37,585 bases of DNA from Sphaerisporangium rufum (GTDB lineage Bacteria; Actinomycetota; Actinomycetes; Streptosporangiales; Streptosporangiaceae), in assembly GCF_016863395.1 (NCBI RefSeq), contig NZ_BOOU01000094.1, positions 1 to 37,585 on the forward strand, in the 5' to 3' direction. The notes under the pieces were generated by a model. The model did no database searches. It saw only the letters and a list, made by a program, of their open reading frames with translations, and was not told where the DNA came from. Below are positions 11,201 to 16,424 of the stretch, one piece after another (the first letter of the stretch is position 1; the number at the start of each line of letters is the position of its first letter). Made by a program: the position numbers and the translations under genes.

Positions 11201-11575
11201 AACGTGAAGTGGAAGGCGGCCAAGGGCGCGCATCGCATCGGCAGGTTCGGGGGGAAGGCCTTGACCGCCGCGAAGTGGGCGGGCCGCGCGAGCGTCGCGG
11301 TCTCGGCGATCGACGGTGGCTTCTCGCAGTACAAGGACGACAGAAACCGCGACGATCTGTCCGGGAAGGATAAGACGGCTCGGGTGCTGACCCGAGGCGT
11401 GGTCGCGGGAGCGGGAGCCTATTTTGGATCCGTAGCCGGTTCGGCGGCCGGAGGGTGGTGCGGTCCGGCCGCACCCGTGTGCGTCCCTGTCGGCTCGGTC
11501 GTCGTCGGCACCGCCGGTGGATGGCTCGGCAGCGCCGGGGGTGGTACGGCGGCACGCTATCTGTTCGGCGGCTGA
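5258..11575 (+). CDS. RHS/YD-repeat protein with glycine-rich hydrophobic C-terminus
   Basis: This is a predicted exported protein of 2105 residues. ATG 5258 gives a long basic n-region followed by RAVAAGMAAALTVTLS and PAAAA, a signal peptide; GGGGGT at 5244-5249 is the likely ribosome site. Residues ~250-330 (GGNSGEFTWSYPMRVPPVPGELQPEL...) match the SpvB/TcdB-like N-terminal region of actinomycete RHS proteins. Dozens of YD repeats (TYDxxGR, YDADGNR) fill ~950-1700. The RHS core-associated end (DPAGLVQLGVREYDPDTGRFISVDP ... NSDPDG) stops near residue 1828. The ~275-residue variable tail starts with a Pro-rich stretch, then has helices, and ends in a Gly/Ala-rich hydrophobic segment (~2046-2105) of glycine-zipper type, which could insert in membranes. 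RHS proteins encapsulate and deliver C-terminal toxins. No immunity gene follows. A TTA codon encodes Leu282. Confidence 0.88.
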   Translation: MKKILTRRRPRGAGVVRSGRPRRIPPSGRLSRAVAAGMAAALTVTLSPPAPAAAAGPGRPKVDQPERTVSGRDLSARPRRSEPVGAPPPAPIDWPAADVAEADVPGRGAVRAGTLPISLLPPAGAGTRAGRVRVRLLDRTAGHRAGADGIAFTVASSDGQTTGRVGVRLDYGRFAQAYGGSYGSRLRLWRLPSCALTSPGLPRCANAAPLRARNDAAARTLTTEVDAEPGGTLLVAAAGESGSQGDYSATSLSASATWEMGGNSGEFTWSYPMRVPPVPGELQPELAITYSSGSVDGRTGNTNAQPSWVGEGFDLWPGYIERRYKSCEDDGVAKDEFGNHPGDQCWGYDNATVTWNGKGGELIKAADGTWRTKFDDGTVFEKLTGATNGDDDGEHWKATTVDGTQYYFGLNRMPGWASGDPESDSAWTAPVFGDDSGEPCHKSSGFASSWCQQAHRWNLDFIVDPDGNAITYTYGKETNHYGRNLKADDETPYTRGGHLKSISYGLRKNDLFAAAPARVLFTTSERCLPDASFACEPDKIGDKPQYWWDVPWDLHCDAGQECKGSHGAVTPTFWSRKRLTKVTTQVIKADGTGYRDVDSWSLGHTWGLADVERDLLLSQIQHTGHVGGTPVTLPKVSFTHVQLPNRLDRTGDDILAYIRYRLGAIYDESGGQLDIAYSGADCSLSDLPTPETNTKRCFPVIWKPPGHEDEITDWFHRYVVTSVTRIDRTGLAPDMRTGYEYLGGAAWHFDDDDGLTREKHKTWSQWRGYGQVRTLTGTAARSETFYLRGMDGDRKSRSGGSKSVTVPDGEGGTYTDHDALSGFALKTVEYTGQGGTVHAKTVRTPWRVTTATRTRSWGTTTAEMTAPATERTWTAKDGGGWTETRTDTAHEGSGPGIGRAIRVNDLGDLTTSADDRCTRTTYADNVAAHLVSLPARVETVAAACTASVDRAKDVISDIRTYYDNGALGAAPSRGDPTKVEEIASHDGTKATYATEKQVTYDGYGRPVEATNALGQTSTTAYTDARGLTTKVTTTSPPAKPGDASTALVTVQELDPSWGQQTAEIDANGLRTERVYDGLGRLRQVWLPDRSKDGNPFPNYEFDYRVADDKIVAVTTKTLTATGGQRIAGIELLDGWLRTRQTQAPGPTGRLITDTIYDDRGLVARTNDAYPASGVPEPVLFGVLTPGDIESQTRTEYDGLGRKTLERLMAGNGSQPEQEKWRTTYSYGGGNRTSVTPPQGGTPTAEITDARGQVIERRQYKAAGQYDSIRYTYTPTGEPASVTDPSGNTWTTTYDLRGRKIKTVDPDKGPTSYTYDDLDRETSVTDARGRKTVTAYDGLGRRTDTRDGSATGTRLTSFTYDSVPLGKGKPATATRHHAGADYTSEVRHYDRLGRADVNAVTIPSAQGTLAGTYVFSTSYNLDGTVQGTGLPAAGGLAAENLVSTYDDFLRPVRLTGNLGTYVGATDYTPTGKLMMLEFGATTGKRAWQTFTYEWATQRPATTRTLRENVSGSDRDATYRYDDAGNIRSIADASRDGADTQCFSYDALRRLTEAWTQTTATCDAAPPATVAGGPAPYWQTFGYDTAGNRVSETRHGVAGQPDTVRSYTYSPAGQGNRLTKIVQSGAGGSRTDTYAYDDTGNTITRTVGGTTQTFDWDVQGRLSNIAGNGAAVELVYDADGNRLIRKDATAATLYLPGTEVRLSAGTTTATRYYTHAGRTVALRTTTGVSYLTEDHQGTAQIAIDAQTQQSRARRLAPFGAERSAPPAWPGEKGFVGGTKDPAGLVQLGVREYDPDTGRFISVDPVLDLTDAQQMNGYTYADSSPVTNSDPDGKLCRRVNGDMECSNGDGVVRVPTKRGYKVIGPSGPPCYLVPRACGWSPSIPHYRTALPPRTSMKPPIPALQPYVTPPPPSFMGSLLDKDTLRNPLFYGSLGSAELAELLKLLGLGSVKMEDKLLAGLGLSKQQVEALRKVFELAPREEPKTNVKWKAAKGAHRIGRFGGKALTAAKWAGRASVAVSAIDGGFSQYKDDRNRDDLSGKDKTARVLTRGVVAGAGAYFGSVAGSAAGGWCGPAAPVCVPVGSVVVGTAGGWLGSAGGGTAARYLFGG

Positions 11576-11582
11576 CGCCGAA

Positions 11583-11613
11583 GCCTCGGTGCCGTGCCCA
11601 GCGGCACCGGGGC
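11583..11613 (+). terminator. Terminator of the rhs operon
   Basis: Eight bases after the rhs stop codon, GCCTCGGTGCCG pairs with CGGCACCGGGGC (one G-T wobble) around a 7-base loop. Confidence 0.7.
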
Positions 11614-11725
11614 CTCCCGGCGGGCCCGGCCCGGACGGTGGAGGCGGCGGGCGAGTTCCAGGCCGGCGACGCCGCCGGCCGCCGCAGCCGGCCACCTCGT
11701 CGATCCGCTCTCGTCACGCGGCAGA

Positions 11726-11755
11726 TCGGGTCCAGGCGGCTTCGCCTGGACCCGA
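11726..11755. terminator. Bidirectional terminator between convergent genes
   Basis: A perfect 13-bp stem (TCGGGTCCAGGCG pairing with CGCCTGGACCCGA) with a GCTT loop sits between rhs (+) and the esterase (minus), 36 bases past the esterase stop. It can stop transcripts from both sides. Confidence 0.75.
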
Positions 11756-11763
11756 CGTCTGCC

Positions 11764-11787
11764 ATCGACTACCGGATCGACTACCGG
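11764..11787. repeat. Two tandem copies of a 12-base unit
   Basis: ATCGACTACCGG occurs twice head to tail directly before the esterase stop codon. It looks like simple slippage; no function is evident. Confidence 0.6.
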
Positions 11788-11791
11788 GGGG

Positions 11792-13162
11792 TCATGCCCT
11801 GGTCCATCGCTGGGTGGCCTGGCCGTTGCAGCTCGCCACGGTCACCGCGGCGGTGTTGCCGGTGCCGGTGGCGTTGAGGCAGAGGTTGTTGGCGCCGCTG
11901 GTCACGGTGCCGTTGGAGTTGAAGGTCCACTGCTGGTTGCTGTTGGTGTGGCAGTCCCACAGCTGCACCCGGGTGCCCGAGCCGGCGTTGGTCGGCGAGT
12001 CCAGGCACTTGCCGAGGATCTCCAGCCGACCGGCGTTGTAGGTGAAGCGCTGGTTGGGGTTGGTGTGGCAGTCATAGACCTGGAGCTGGGTGCCGTTGGC
12101 GGTGGCGCTGTTGGGGGAGTCGACGCAGCGCCCGGCGCCCTCGTTGCGCAGCCGGAAGCTGGTGGGGGGAGTCGGGGTGACGGTCGGCGTCGGGCTCGGG
12201 GTGACGGTCGGCGTGGGGGTGGGGTTGGGGTCGGAGGTGCTCGCGAACTGCGAGATGAACTTCCACACCTCGTTCTTGGTCCAGGTCTGCGCGCCGTTCT
12301 CGGTGTAGGTCCCGTCCACCGGGGCGGGCGTGTGGCCGTTGTCGAAGGCGGCCCAGACGACCGGGTATCCGGCGCGGCAGCCGGAGTAGGCGGTGACGAT
12401 GTGCGACCGGCTGCCCGACCCCGGCTCGGGCGGGTTCTGCGCGGTGCAGCCGTTGTTGCGTACGAACGTGTCGCGCAGCGCCCGTCCCTGCGAGATGTTC
12501 AGCACGTTGTCGGTGATGCCGTGCAGACCCATGTAGGCGATGGGCTGGGTGCCGCCGCTGCAGCCGCTGAGCTGCGCGCCGGAGAACACCGCGACCGCGC
12601 GGAAGACCGTCGCGCGGCTGCACGCGAGGGAGTAGCTCATGGCGCCGCCGTAGCTCCATCCCATCGCGAAGCGCAGCGAGGTGTCGACGCAGAGGTCCGA
12701 CTCGACCTGCCGCATGATGTCGTCGATGAAGGTGACGTCCTCGCCGCCGTTGTTCGCCCAGCCGTTGTTGAAGCCCTGCGGCGCGACGAAGATCGCGGTG
12801 TTGTTGGACAGTTGCCGCTGTCCGTAGTAGGACCAGGAGGCTCCGGCGCTTCCGCCTGAGTCGACGTCGTTCATGCTGCCGTTCAGCCAGTGGAGGCCGA
12901 ATATCAGGCGGTAGGGCGTGTTGTTGTTGTAGTTCGAAGGAATCCGCAGGATGTACTGGCGGTTCTTGCCGCTGGTCGTGATGTTCCGCGTTCCGCTGGT
13001 CAGCGTCGGGTTCTTACCGCACCCCGACGTTCCCGCGAGCGCGGCGGCGCCGCGCGCCGAGGCTCCTGCGCTGCTGCCGCTGCTCATCGCCGCGTGCCCC
13101 GTCGTCAGGACTACCGCCGCCGCGAGCGCGATGGCCCCGAAGATGGACCTATGCTTTAACAT
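11792..13162 (-). CDS. Secreted CE1/PHB-depolymerase-type esterase with ricin-B lectin domain
   Basis: A secreted alpha/beta-hydrolase of 456 residues, probably a feruloyl or acetyl-xylan esterase. Residues 1-~36 form a signal peptide. The catalytic domain (~48-308) has the nucleophile elbow GWSYG with Ser170, a likely acid Asp218 in HGITDNV and a likely His277 in NGHTPAP. The stretch LIFGLHWLNGS would contribute the oxyanion hole, as in the CE1/LpqC family. A Pro/Thr linker (~311-334) leads to a ricin-type beta-trefoil (~335-456) with three QxW-like repeats (NQRFTY, NQQWTF, TQRWTR) that would hold the enzyme on plant polysaccharide. GAGGGAA lies about 7 bases before the ATG. The second codon is TTA. 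A PHB depolymerase is possible, but the architecture fits plant cell-wall esterases better. Confidence 0.85.
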   Translation of the reverse strand: MLKHRSIFGAIALAAAVVLTTGHAAMSSGSSAGASARGAAALAGTSGCGKNPTLTSGTRNITTSGKNRQYILRIPSNYNNNTPYRLIFGLHWLNGSMNDVDSGGSAGASWSYYGQRQLSNNTAIFVAPQGFNNGWANNGGEDVTFIDDIMRQVESDLCVDTSLRFAMGWSYGGAMSYSLACSRATVFRAVAVFSGAQLSGCSGGTQPIAYMGLHGITDNVLNISQGRALRDTFVRNNGCTAQNPPEPGSGSRSHIVTAYSGCRAGYPVVWAAFDNGHTPAPVDGTYTENGAQTWTKNEVWKFISQFASTSDPNPTPTPTVTPSPTPTVTPTPPTSFRLRNEGAGRCVDSPNSATANGTQLQVYDCHTNPNQRFTYNAGRLEILGKCLDSPTNAGSGTRVQLWDCHTNSNQQWTFNSNGTVTSGANNLCLNATGTGNTAAVTVASCNGQATQRWTRA

Positions 13163-13196
13163 TTGCGATTCCCTCTGGCCGTACGGACGGGGGCCG

Positions 13197-13208
13197 ATGT
13201 TGAAACAT
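13197..13208 (-). promoter_or_regulatory. Dyad just upstream of the esterase gene
   Basis: ATGTT-GA-AACAT is a perfect inverted repeat 35-46 bases before the esterase start, overlapping a second palindrome, AACATGTT (13204-13211). It may be an operator in the 5' leader; the regulator is unknown. Confidence 0.3.
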
Positions 13209-13357
13209 GTTCTGCGTCCTCTTCGTCAGCGGCGTCGAGTGCCCGGTGCTGTGAAATCGGAACCGAGGTGTGAGCGCGAACAATTCAGCAGAAGGTCATC
13301 AGGTGCCGCTGCGGTAAAGGTGTGGTGCGAGGGAGCAAATACGACCCGATCGCCTAT

Positions 13358-13372
13358 GTCAAGTAGCTTGAC
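13358..13372 (-). promoter_or_regulatory. Inverted repeat overlapping a -35-like hexamer
   Basis: GTCAAG-TAG-CTTGAC is a perfect 6+3+6 dyad about 200 bases upstream of the esterase. On the minus strand one arm gives TTGACA, a perfect -35, although no equally good -10 follows. This suggests a regulated promoter reading toward the esterase. Confidence 0.35.
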
Positions 13373-13459
13373 TACCCGTCCGGCACGCCGATCCGCCGCG
13401 GTGTACCGCCGCACGGCCTGACCAGCGACGGCTCTCGCCCGCCTCTGAGGCATCGGGAT

Positions 13460-13469
13460 GAAACTTTCG
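13460..13469 (-). promoter_or_regulatory. GAAACTTTCG element, xylan-regulon-like
   Basis: Inverted repeats of the GAAA/TTTC type occur in front of actinomycete xylanase genes. This single copy lies about 300 bases from the esterase start, so the link is tentative. Confidence 0.2.
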
Positions 13470-13716
13470 TGGCGAGCGGATCGATCACAACCGGCCAGAG
13501 AGCCGATGCTCTGATGGTTTGATCATGAAATGATGGTGCCACGTGCCGTTACTTCCGCCCAGAACTTTTGGCGTCATTCCGATAGTTTCGGGGCGATAGC
13601 CGGATCCGGCTGCCGATGGGGCAGAGGACCGCCGAGTCTGGCGCGGCAGTTCTCGCCGGCCCGCCGGACATCGCGCGGTTCGGCCCGACCCCGGTCCCGG
13701 GACGCGGTCAGCCGGC

Positions 13717-13733
13717 CCTTCGGTGACCGAAGG
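13717..13733 (-). terminator. Hairpin downstream of the small membrane gene
   Basis: CCTTCGG and CCGAAGG pair around a 3-base loop about 90 bases after the stop codon of the minus-strand membrane gene. Confidence 0.35.
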
Positions 13734-13824
13734 CGGGGTATTCAGGCAGCGGAGCCACAACAGGTGGAGAACGGCATTCGGCAGCAGCCGGCCGGCAGCG
13801 GGCAAGATCTGATCCATCCGGGCG

Positions 13825-14154
13825 TCACCGCAGGCCGGCGCGGACGCGCCGGGCCACCAGGATGCCCACCCCGGCCTGGAGGACGAACATCGCCATCGTG
13901 GCCAGGCCGGAGACGGCCGACGTCTCTTCCTCCGAAAACCCGCCGCCGCATTCCGTCAGGTTGCCCCCATCGGCGACGACGCAGTCGCTTCCGAGGATCG
14001 CGGCGGCGAGCAGCCAATCGGCGAACAGCAGAGAAACCGCACCCACCAGAACGGCCGGCACGAGGTAGAACGCCTTGCGGCCTCCGGCACTCGTACCTTT
14101 TGTGGCAGTTTGAACGGGTGCGAGACGTCGTCCCATAGTCGAATAACGACTCAT
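13825..14154 (-). CDS. Small membrane protein of unknown function, two TM segments
   Basis: About 109 residues. A basic N-terminus precedes a hydrophobic helix (AFYLVPAVLVGAVSLLFADW), an extracytoplasmic-looking loop with two Cys (DCVVADGGNLTECGGGF), a second helix (AMFVLQAGVGILVARR) and a short basic tail. The loop Cys could form a disulfide. I recognise no family. No start has a good ribosome site: GTG 14163, ATG 14154 and ATG 14136 are all possible. It is divergent from the riboswitch-folD unit. An imperfect dyad (TAAT ... ATTA, 14165-14187) lies just upstream and could be its control site. Confidence 0.6.
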   Translation of the reverse strand: MSRYSTMGRRLAPVQTATKGTSAGGRKAFYLVPAVLVGAVSLLFADWLLAAAILGSDCVVADGGNLTECGGGFSEEETSAVSGLATMAMFVLQAGVGILVARRVRAGLR

Positions 14155-14269
14155 CCGGCACACGTAATCATGCGGCCGTGATCATTACAAGCTCGGTGCT
14201 GTCGGTCAGACCACGGATCGGGAGGGGGCGGCCATGCGGGCAGGTCATGCTCGGGCCGGCTCCGCTACA

Positions 14270-14372
14270 GTGGTGCGCAGGCCGTGACTGGCGCTGAGGT
14301 GGAGCACCACCGGGGAGCGGCCGCTGAGCTGTTGGCATGTGCCGCGCGCCTGGGCTGACTCCGCTGCGGACC
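14270..14372 (+). promoter_or_regulatory. ZTP (pfl) riboswitch controlling folD
   Basis: The region matches the ZTP/ZMP aptamer in order and spacing. The P1 strand GGCC leads into GTGACTGGCG (14284-14293). A GGTGG-AGCA-CCACC hairpin follows (14298-14311), then the invariant CGGGGAGC block (14311-14318), then P1 closing GGCC (14319-14322). After a variable linker comes the conserved GCGCCTGGGC block (14345-14354), inside a hairpin closed by CCGC/GCGG (14342-14345 with 14366-14369). In known members, ZMP or ZTP, which build up when 10-formyl-tetrahydrofolate runs short, turns on one-carbon genes such as folD, as found here. The last hairpin ends about a dozen bases before the AGGAG ribosome site, so control of translation or early termination are both possible. 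Confidence 0.93.
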
Positions 14373-14390
14373 GCGATGCCAGGAGAAGCC

Positions 14391-15257
14391 TTGACCACCA
14401 GCCACGCCGCCCGCCTGCTTGACGGGACCCGCCTCGCCGGGCGCATCGTCGATGACTGTGCGGCGAGAGCCGCCTCGATCCACCGGCAGACCGGCCAGGC
14501 ACCCTGCCTGGCCACCGTTTTGGTCGGGGAGGATCCAGCCTCGGTGACTTATGTGCGGATGAAGCAGAACAGGAGCGAGAAGGCCGGCATCATCTCCCGG
14601 CGCATCACCCTGCCCGCGGCGACCACCACACAGGAACTCGTCGGCGCCATCACTGCGCTGTCCGAAGATCCCGGAGTGCACGGCATCCTGCTCCAGCACC
14701 CGGTCGCGGAGCACATCGACGAGCGGGCCGCGTTCGAGGCCATCGCTCCGGAGAAGGACGTCGACGGGGTCACCATGCACTCCTTCGCCGCGATGAGCTT
14801 CGGCCTGCCGGGCTTCCAGTCCTGCACTCCGGGCGGCATCATGCGCCTTCTCGCCGAGTACCAGGTCGAACTCGCCGGAAAGCATGCCGTCGTGGTGGGA
14901 CGCAGCCCGATTCTCGGCAAGCCCGCCGGCATGCTGCTGCTCGACCGCGACGCCACCGTGACCTACTGCCACTCCCGAACCGTCGATCTTGGATCGATCG
15001 TCAGGCAGGCCGACGTGCTGGTGGCGGCCGTGGGTCGGCCGAGATTCATCCACGGCGACGACATCAAGCCCGGCGCGGTGGTGGTCGACGCCGGCTACAA
15101 CCCGGGCAACGTCGGGGACGTCGACTTCGAGAGCGCGGCGGTGCGAGCGAGCCTCATCACCCCGGTGCCCGGTGGTGTCGGTCCCATGACCATCGCCGTC
15201 CTGCTCGCCCAGACCGTCCAGGCCGCCGCGATACAGCTTGGCCTCGAGGATCATTGA
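14391..15257 (+). CDS. folD: Bifunctional methylenetetrahydrofolate dehydrogenase / cyclohydrolase
   Basis: FolD interconverts 5,10-methylene-THF, methenyl-THF and 10-formyl-THF in the cytosol with NADP, feeding purine and formyl-Met synthesis. I chose TTG 14391 (288 residues) because AGGAG lies 5 bases upstream and the protein then starts at the LLDGTRLA segment usual for FolD; ATG 14376 is the alternative. The catalytic YVRMK motif has Tyr54 and Lys58. The GILLQHP stretch gives the conserved Gln102, and EKDVDGV the conserved Asp. CTPGG and GRSPILGKPAG form the nucleotide-binding part, and PGGVGPMT the C-terminal motif. QHP replaces the commoner QLP, and the loop after VDG is also unusual, marking a divergent FolD branch. 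Riboswitch control means it is probably induced when folate one-carbon units run low. Confidence 0.95.
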   Translation: MTTSHAARLLDGTRLAGRIVDDCAARAASIHRQTGQAPCLATVLVGEDPASVTYVRMKQNRSEKAGIISRRITLPAATTTQELVGAITALSEDPGVHGILLQHPVAEHIDERAAFEAIAPEKDVDGVTMHSFAAMSFGLPGFQSCTPGGIMRLLAEYQVELAGKHAVVVGRSPILGKPAGMLLLDRDATVTYCHSRTVDLGSIVRQADVLVAAVGRPRFIHGDDIKPGAVVVDAGYNPGNVGDVDFESAAVRASLITPVPGGVGPMTIAVLLAQTVQAAAIQLGLEDH

Positions 15258-15431
15258 GGGGGGCGCCCCAGGGCCGAGGTGTCGCCGTGTATCGACGGAG
15301 CTACCGGCGCGCTGGAGGTTCCTTGCCGCCAGGTCATCTCCCAACGCAGCTCGGCCGGACAGCCCCGCCACATGTGTTGTGTTCGAAAATCTGGCCCACA
15401 TGCTGATCTCGACCTTCGTCGCCGAGAGGGA

Positions 15432-15962
15432 TCATGGTGGAGACTCCTCGAAGAGATCTTCCAAGATGAGACGAGCGCGGTCAGGAATGGGCTCGTCTGG
15501 GAAGACCTCTGCACACAGCGTGAGGATTGCTTCGACCGAGTCGAGGTTCAGGGGCGCTCGACAAGTGCACGAATATCGCCGATGTCTCGTCGGCGAGCGG
15601 CCAGGACTTTCATGGCGAGGAGGTGTTCCGGCGACGCCGCGGACACGCGTAGTCCCGGGTGGCCGAAAACTCGTCGGGCCGAGCCGTCTCCGCCAGGAGC
15701 GACATAGGCGCTGGCCTGCTCATTGAGCCACCACGATGGCAGACCGAGCTCGGAGGCCACTCCGCGTGCCTCATCGAGGCCCATGCGGTTCGAAGACGGC
15801 GTCGATATCCCGGGTGGACCGCCGGGCGTCGTAGGCCAGAGCCATGGCTGCCCCGCCAAAGATATAGAGGTCGGCAACGACCCCCCGGCGGACCAGGCGA
15901 TCGCCCAAACGCCGGAATGCCTCTTCTGTCGCCGTGCGATCGAGAAGCGGGGCGTCGTTCAT
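15432..15962 (-). pseudogene. Frameshifted nucleotidyltransferase (DUF6036-like), probable former toxin
   Basis: Three consecutive pieces in different frames make one protein. Piece one (15962 to ~15778) has the nucleotidyltransferase signature FGGAAMALAYDARRST plus DID. Piece two (~15774 to ~15550) reads GLDEARGVASELGLPSWW ... ASPEHLLAMKVLAARR. Piece three (~15545 to 15432) reads LNLDSVEAILTLCAEVFPDE ... and ends in TGA. Piece one would stop after EPHGPR and piece two after VERP, so at least two indels separate it from an intact gene of ~180 residues. Its ATG overlaps the stop of the upstream gene (ATGA), as in two-gene toxin-antitoxin units with nucleotidyltransferase toxins. The family link is from motif recognition. 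Sequencing error is possible, but two independent shifts make real decay likelier. Confidence 0.75.
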
Positions 15963-16351
15963 GCGACTTCCAGCTCCTGAGGGTGGATGAAGACGCCACG
16001 GCGGCGGAAGGAAGCCGGTGCGTGGACGAAAGCGTCGACTCGTGCCGCCGGGGTGTTGAACGGGAACCAGAATCGGTGTAGCCGCCGCGTATCCGTCCAG
16101 GGCGGACCGGCCTTACCGTCCTTCGCGGCCAGATGCTCGGCGAGCGCGGCCAGAAAGACGTCCCAGTGAGGATCCCCTACGCTCGCGGGTTCTGACGCCA
16201 GCAGGTCGAGGCGAACCACCGGAGGCTCATGCCGGTACTCCTCCAGGAATTCGGCGACCAGGCGCCAGCGTGTCTCCTCGTCGGGATGGTCGCTCAGCCA
16301 ACCCGCGAGCACCGCGACAGAGGCGGCGTGATACTGCCGGACCTGCTTCAT
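15959..16351 (-). CDS. Putative antitoxin-like partner of the broken nucleotidyltransferase
   Basis: A soluble protein of 130 residues with no family I can name. It is rich in helix-forming segments (WRLVAEFLEEYRHEPPVVRLDLL, DPHWDVFLAALAEHLAAK) and has no obvious DNA-binding motif or signal peptide. A TAACGT hexamer (16359-16364) ends 7 bases before ATG 16351, so the mRNA may be leaderless. The stop overlaps the start of the nucleotidyltransferase relic (ATGA), so the two were translated together. In actinomycetes, small unknown proteins in this position often act as antitoxins or substrate adaptors for the transferase; that role here is inference. It is intact although its partner is broken. 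Confidence 0.6.
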   Translation of the reverse strand: MKQVRQYHAASVAVLAGWLSDHPDEETRWRLVAEFLEEYRHEPPVVRLDLLASEPASVGDPHWDVFLAALAEHLAAKDGKAGPPWTDTRRLHRFWFPFNTPAARVDAFVHAPASFRRRGVFIHPQELEVA

Positions 16352-16424
16352 GGACACCACGTTAGTCCAACCCCTGGAACCCGGTGATCGATTGGGTCGG
16401 GCCTGCTTGTTGCCGTGTTCGAAC

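Larger units (their letters stand above)
13163..13824. other. Long intergenic region upstream of the esterase
   Basis: There are 662 bases without a convincing gene between the esterase and the small membrane protein gene, both on the minus strand. The half nearer the esterase is relatively AT-rich and holds several dyads (annotated separately), suggesting a regulated promoter with a long leader. The half nearer the membrane gene is GC-rich with a hairpin at 13717-13733. Open frames here have no domain signal or plausible start. Confidence 0.5.

Noticed and set aside
8771-11695. A 970-codon minus-strand open frame antisense to the RHS core
   Set aside because: It lacks domain signal and ribosome site, while the + frame carries YD repeats and the RHS core motif.
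13358-13372. SoxR box
   Set aside because: The arms resemble SoxR half-sites, but the centre is 3 bases where SoxR sites have 4, and no soxR gene is near.
13226-13453. 75-codon minus-strand frame upstream of the esterase
   Set aside because: No recognisable domain, no good ribosome site, and it overlaps the dyads that look regulatory.
15258-15431. Small gene between folD and the nucleotidyltransferase relic
   Set aside because: Short frames on both strands have no ribosome site, no domain and odd composition; I treat it as spacer.
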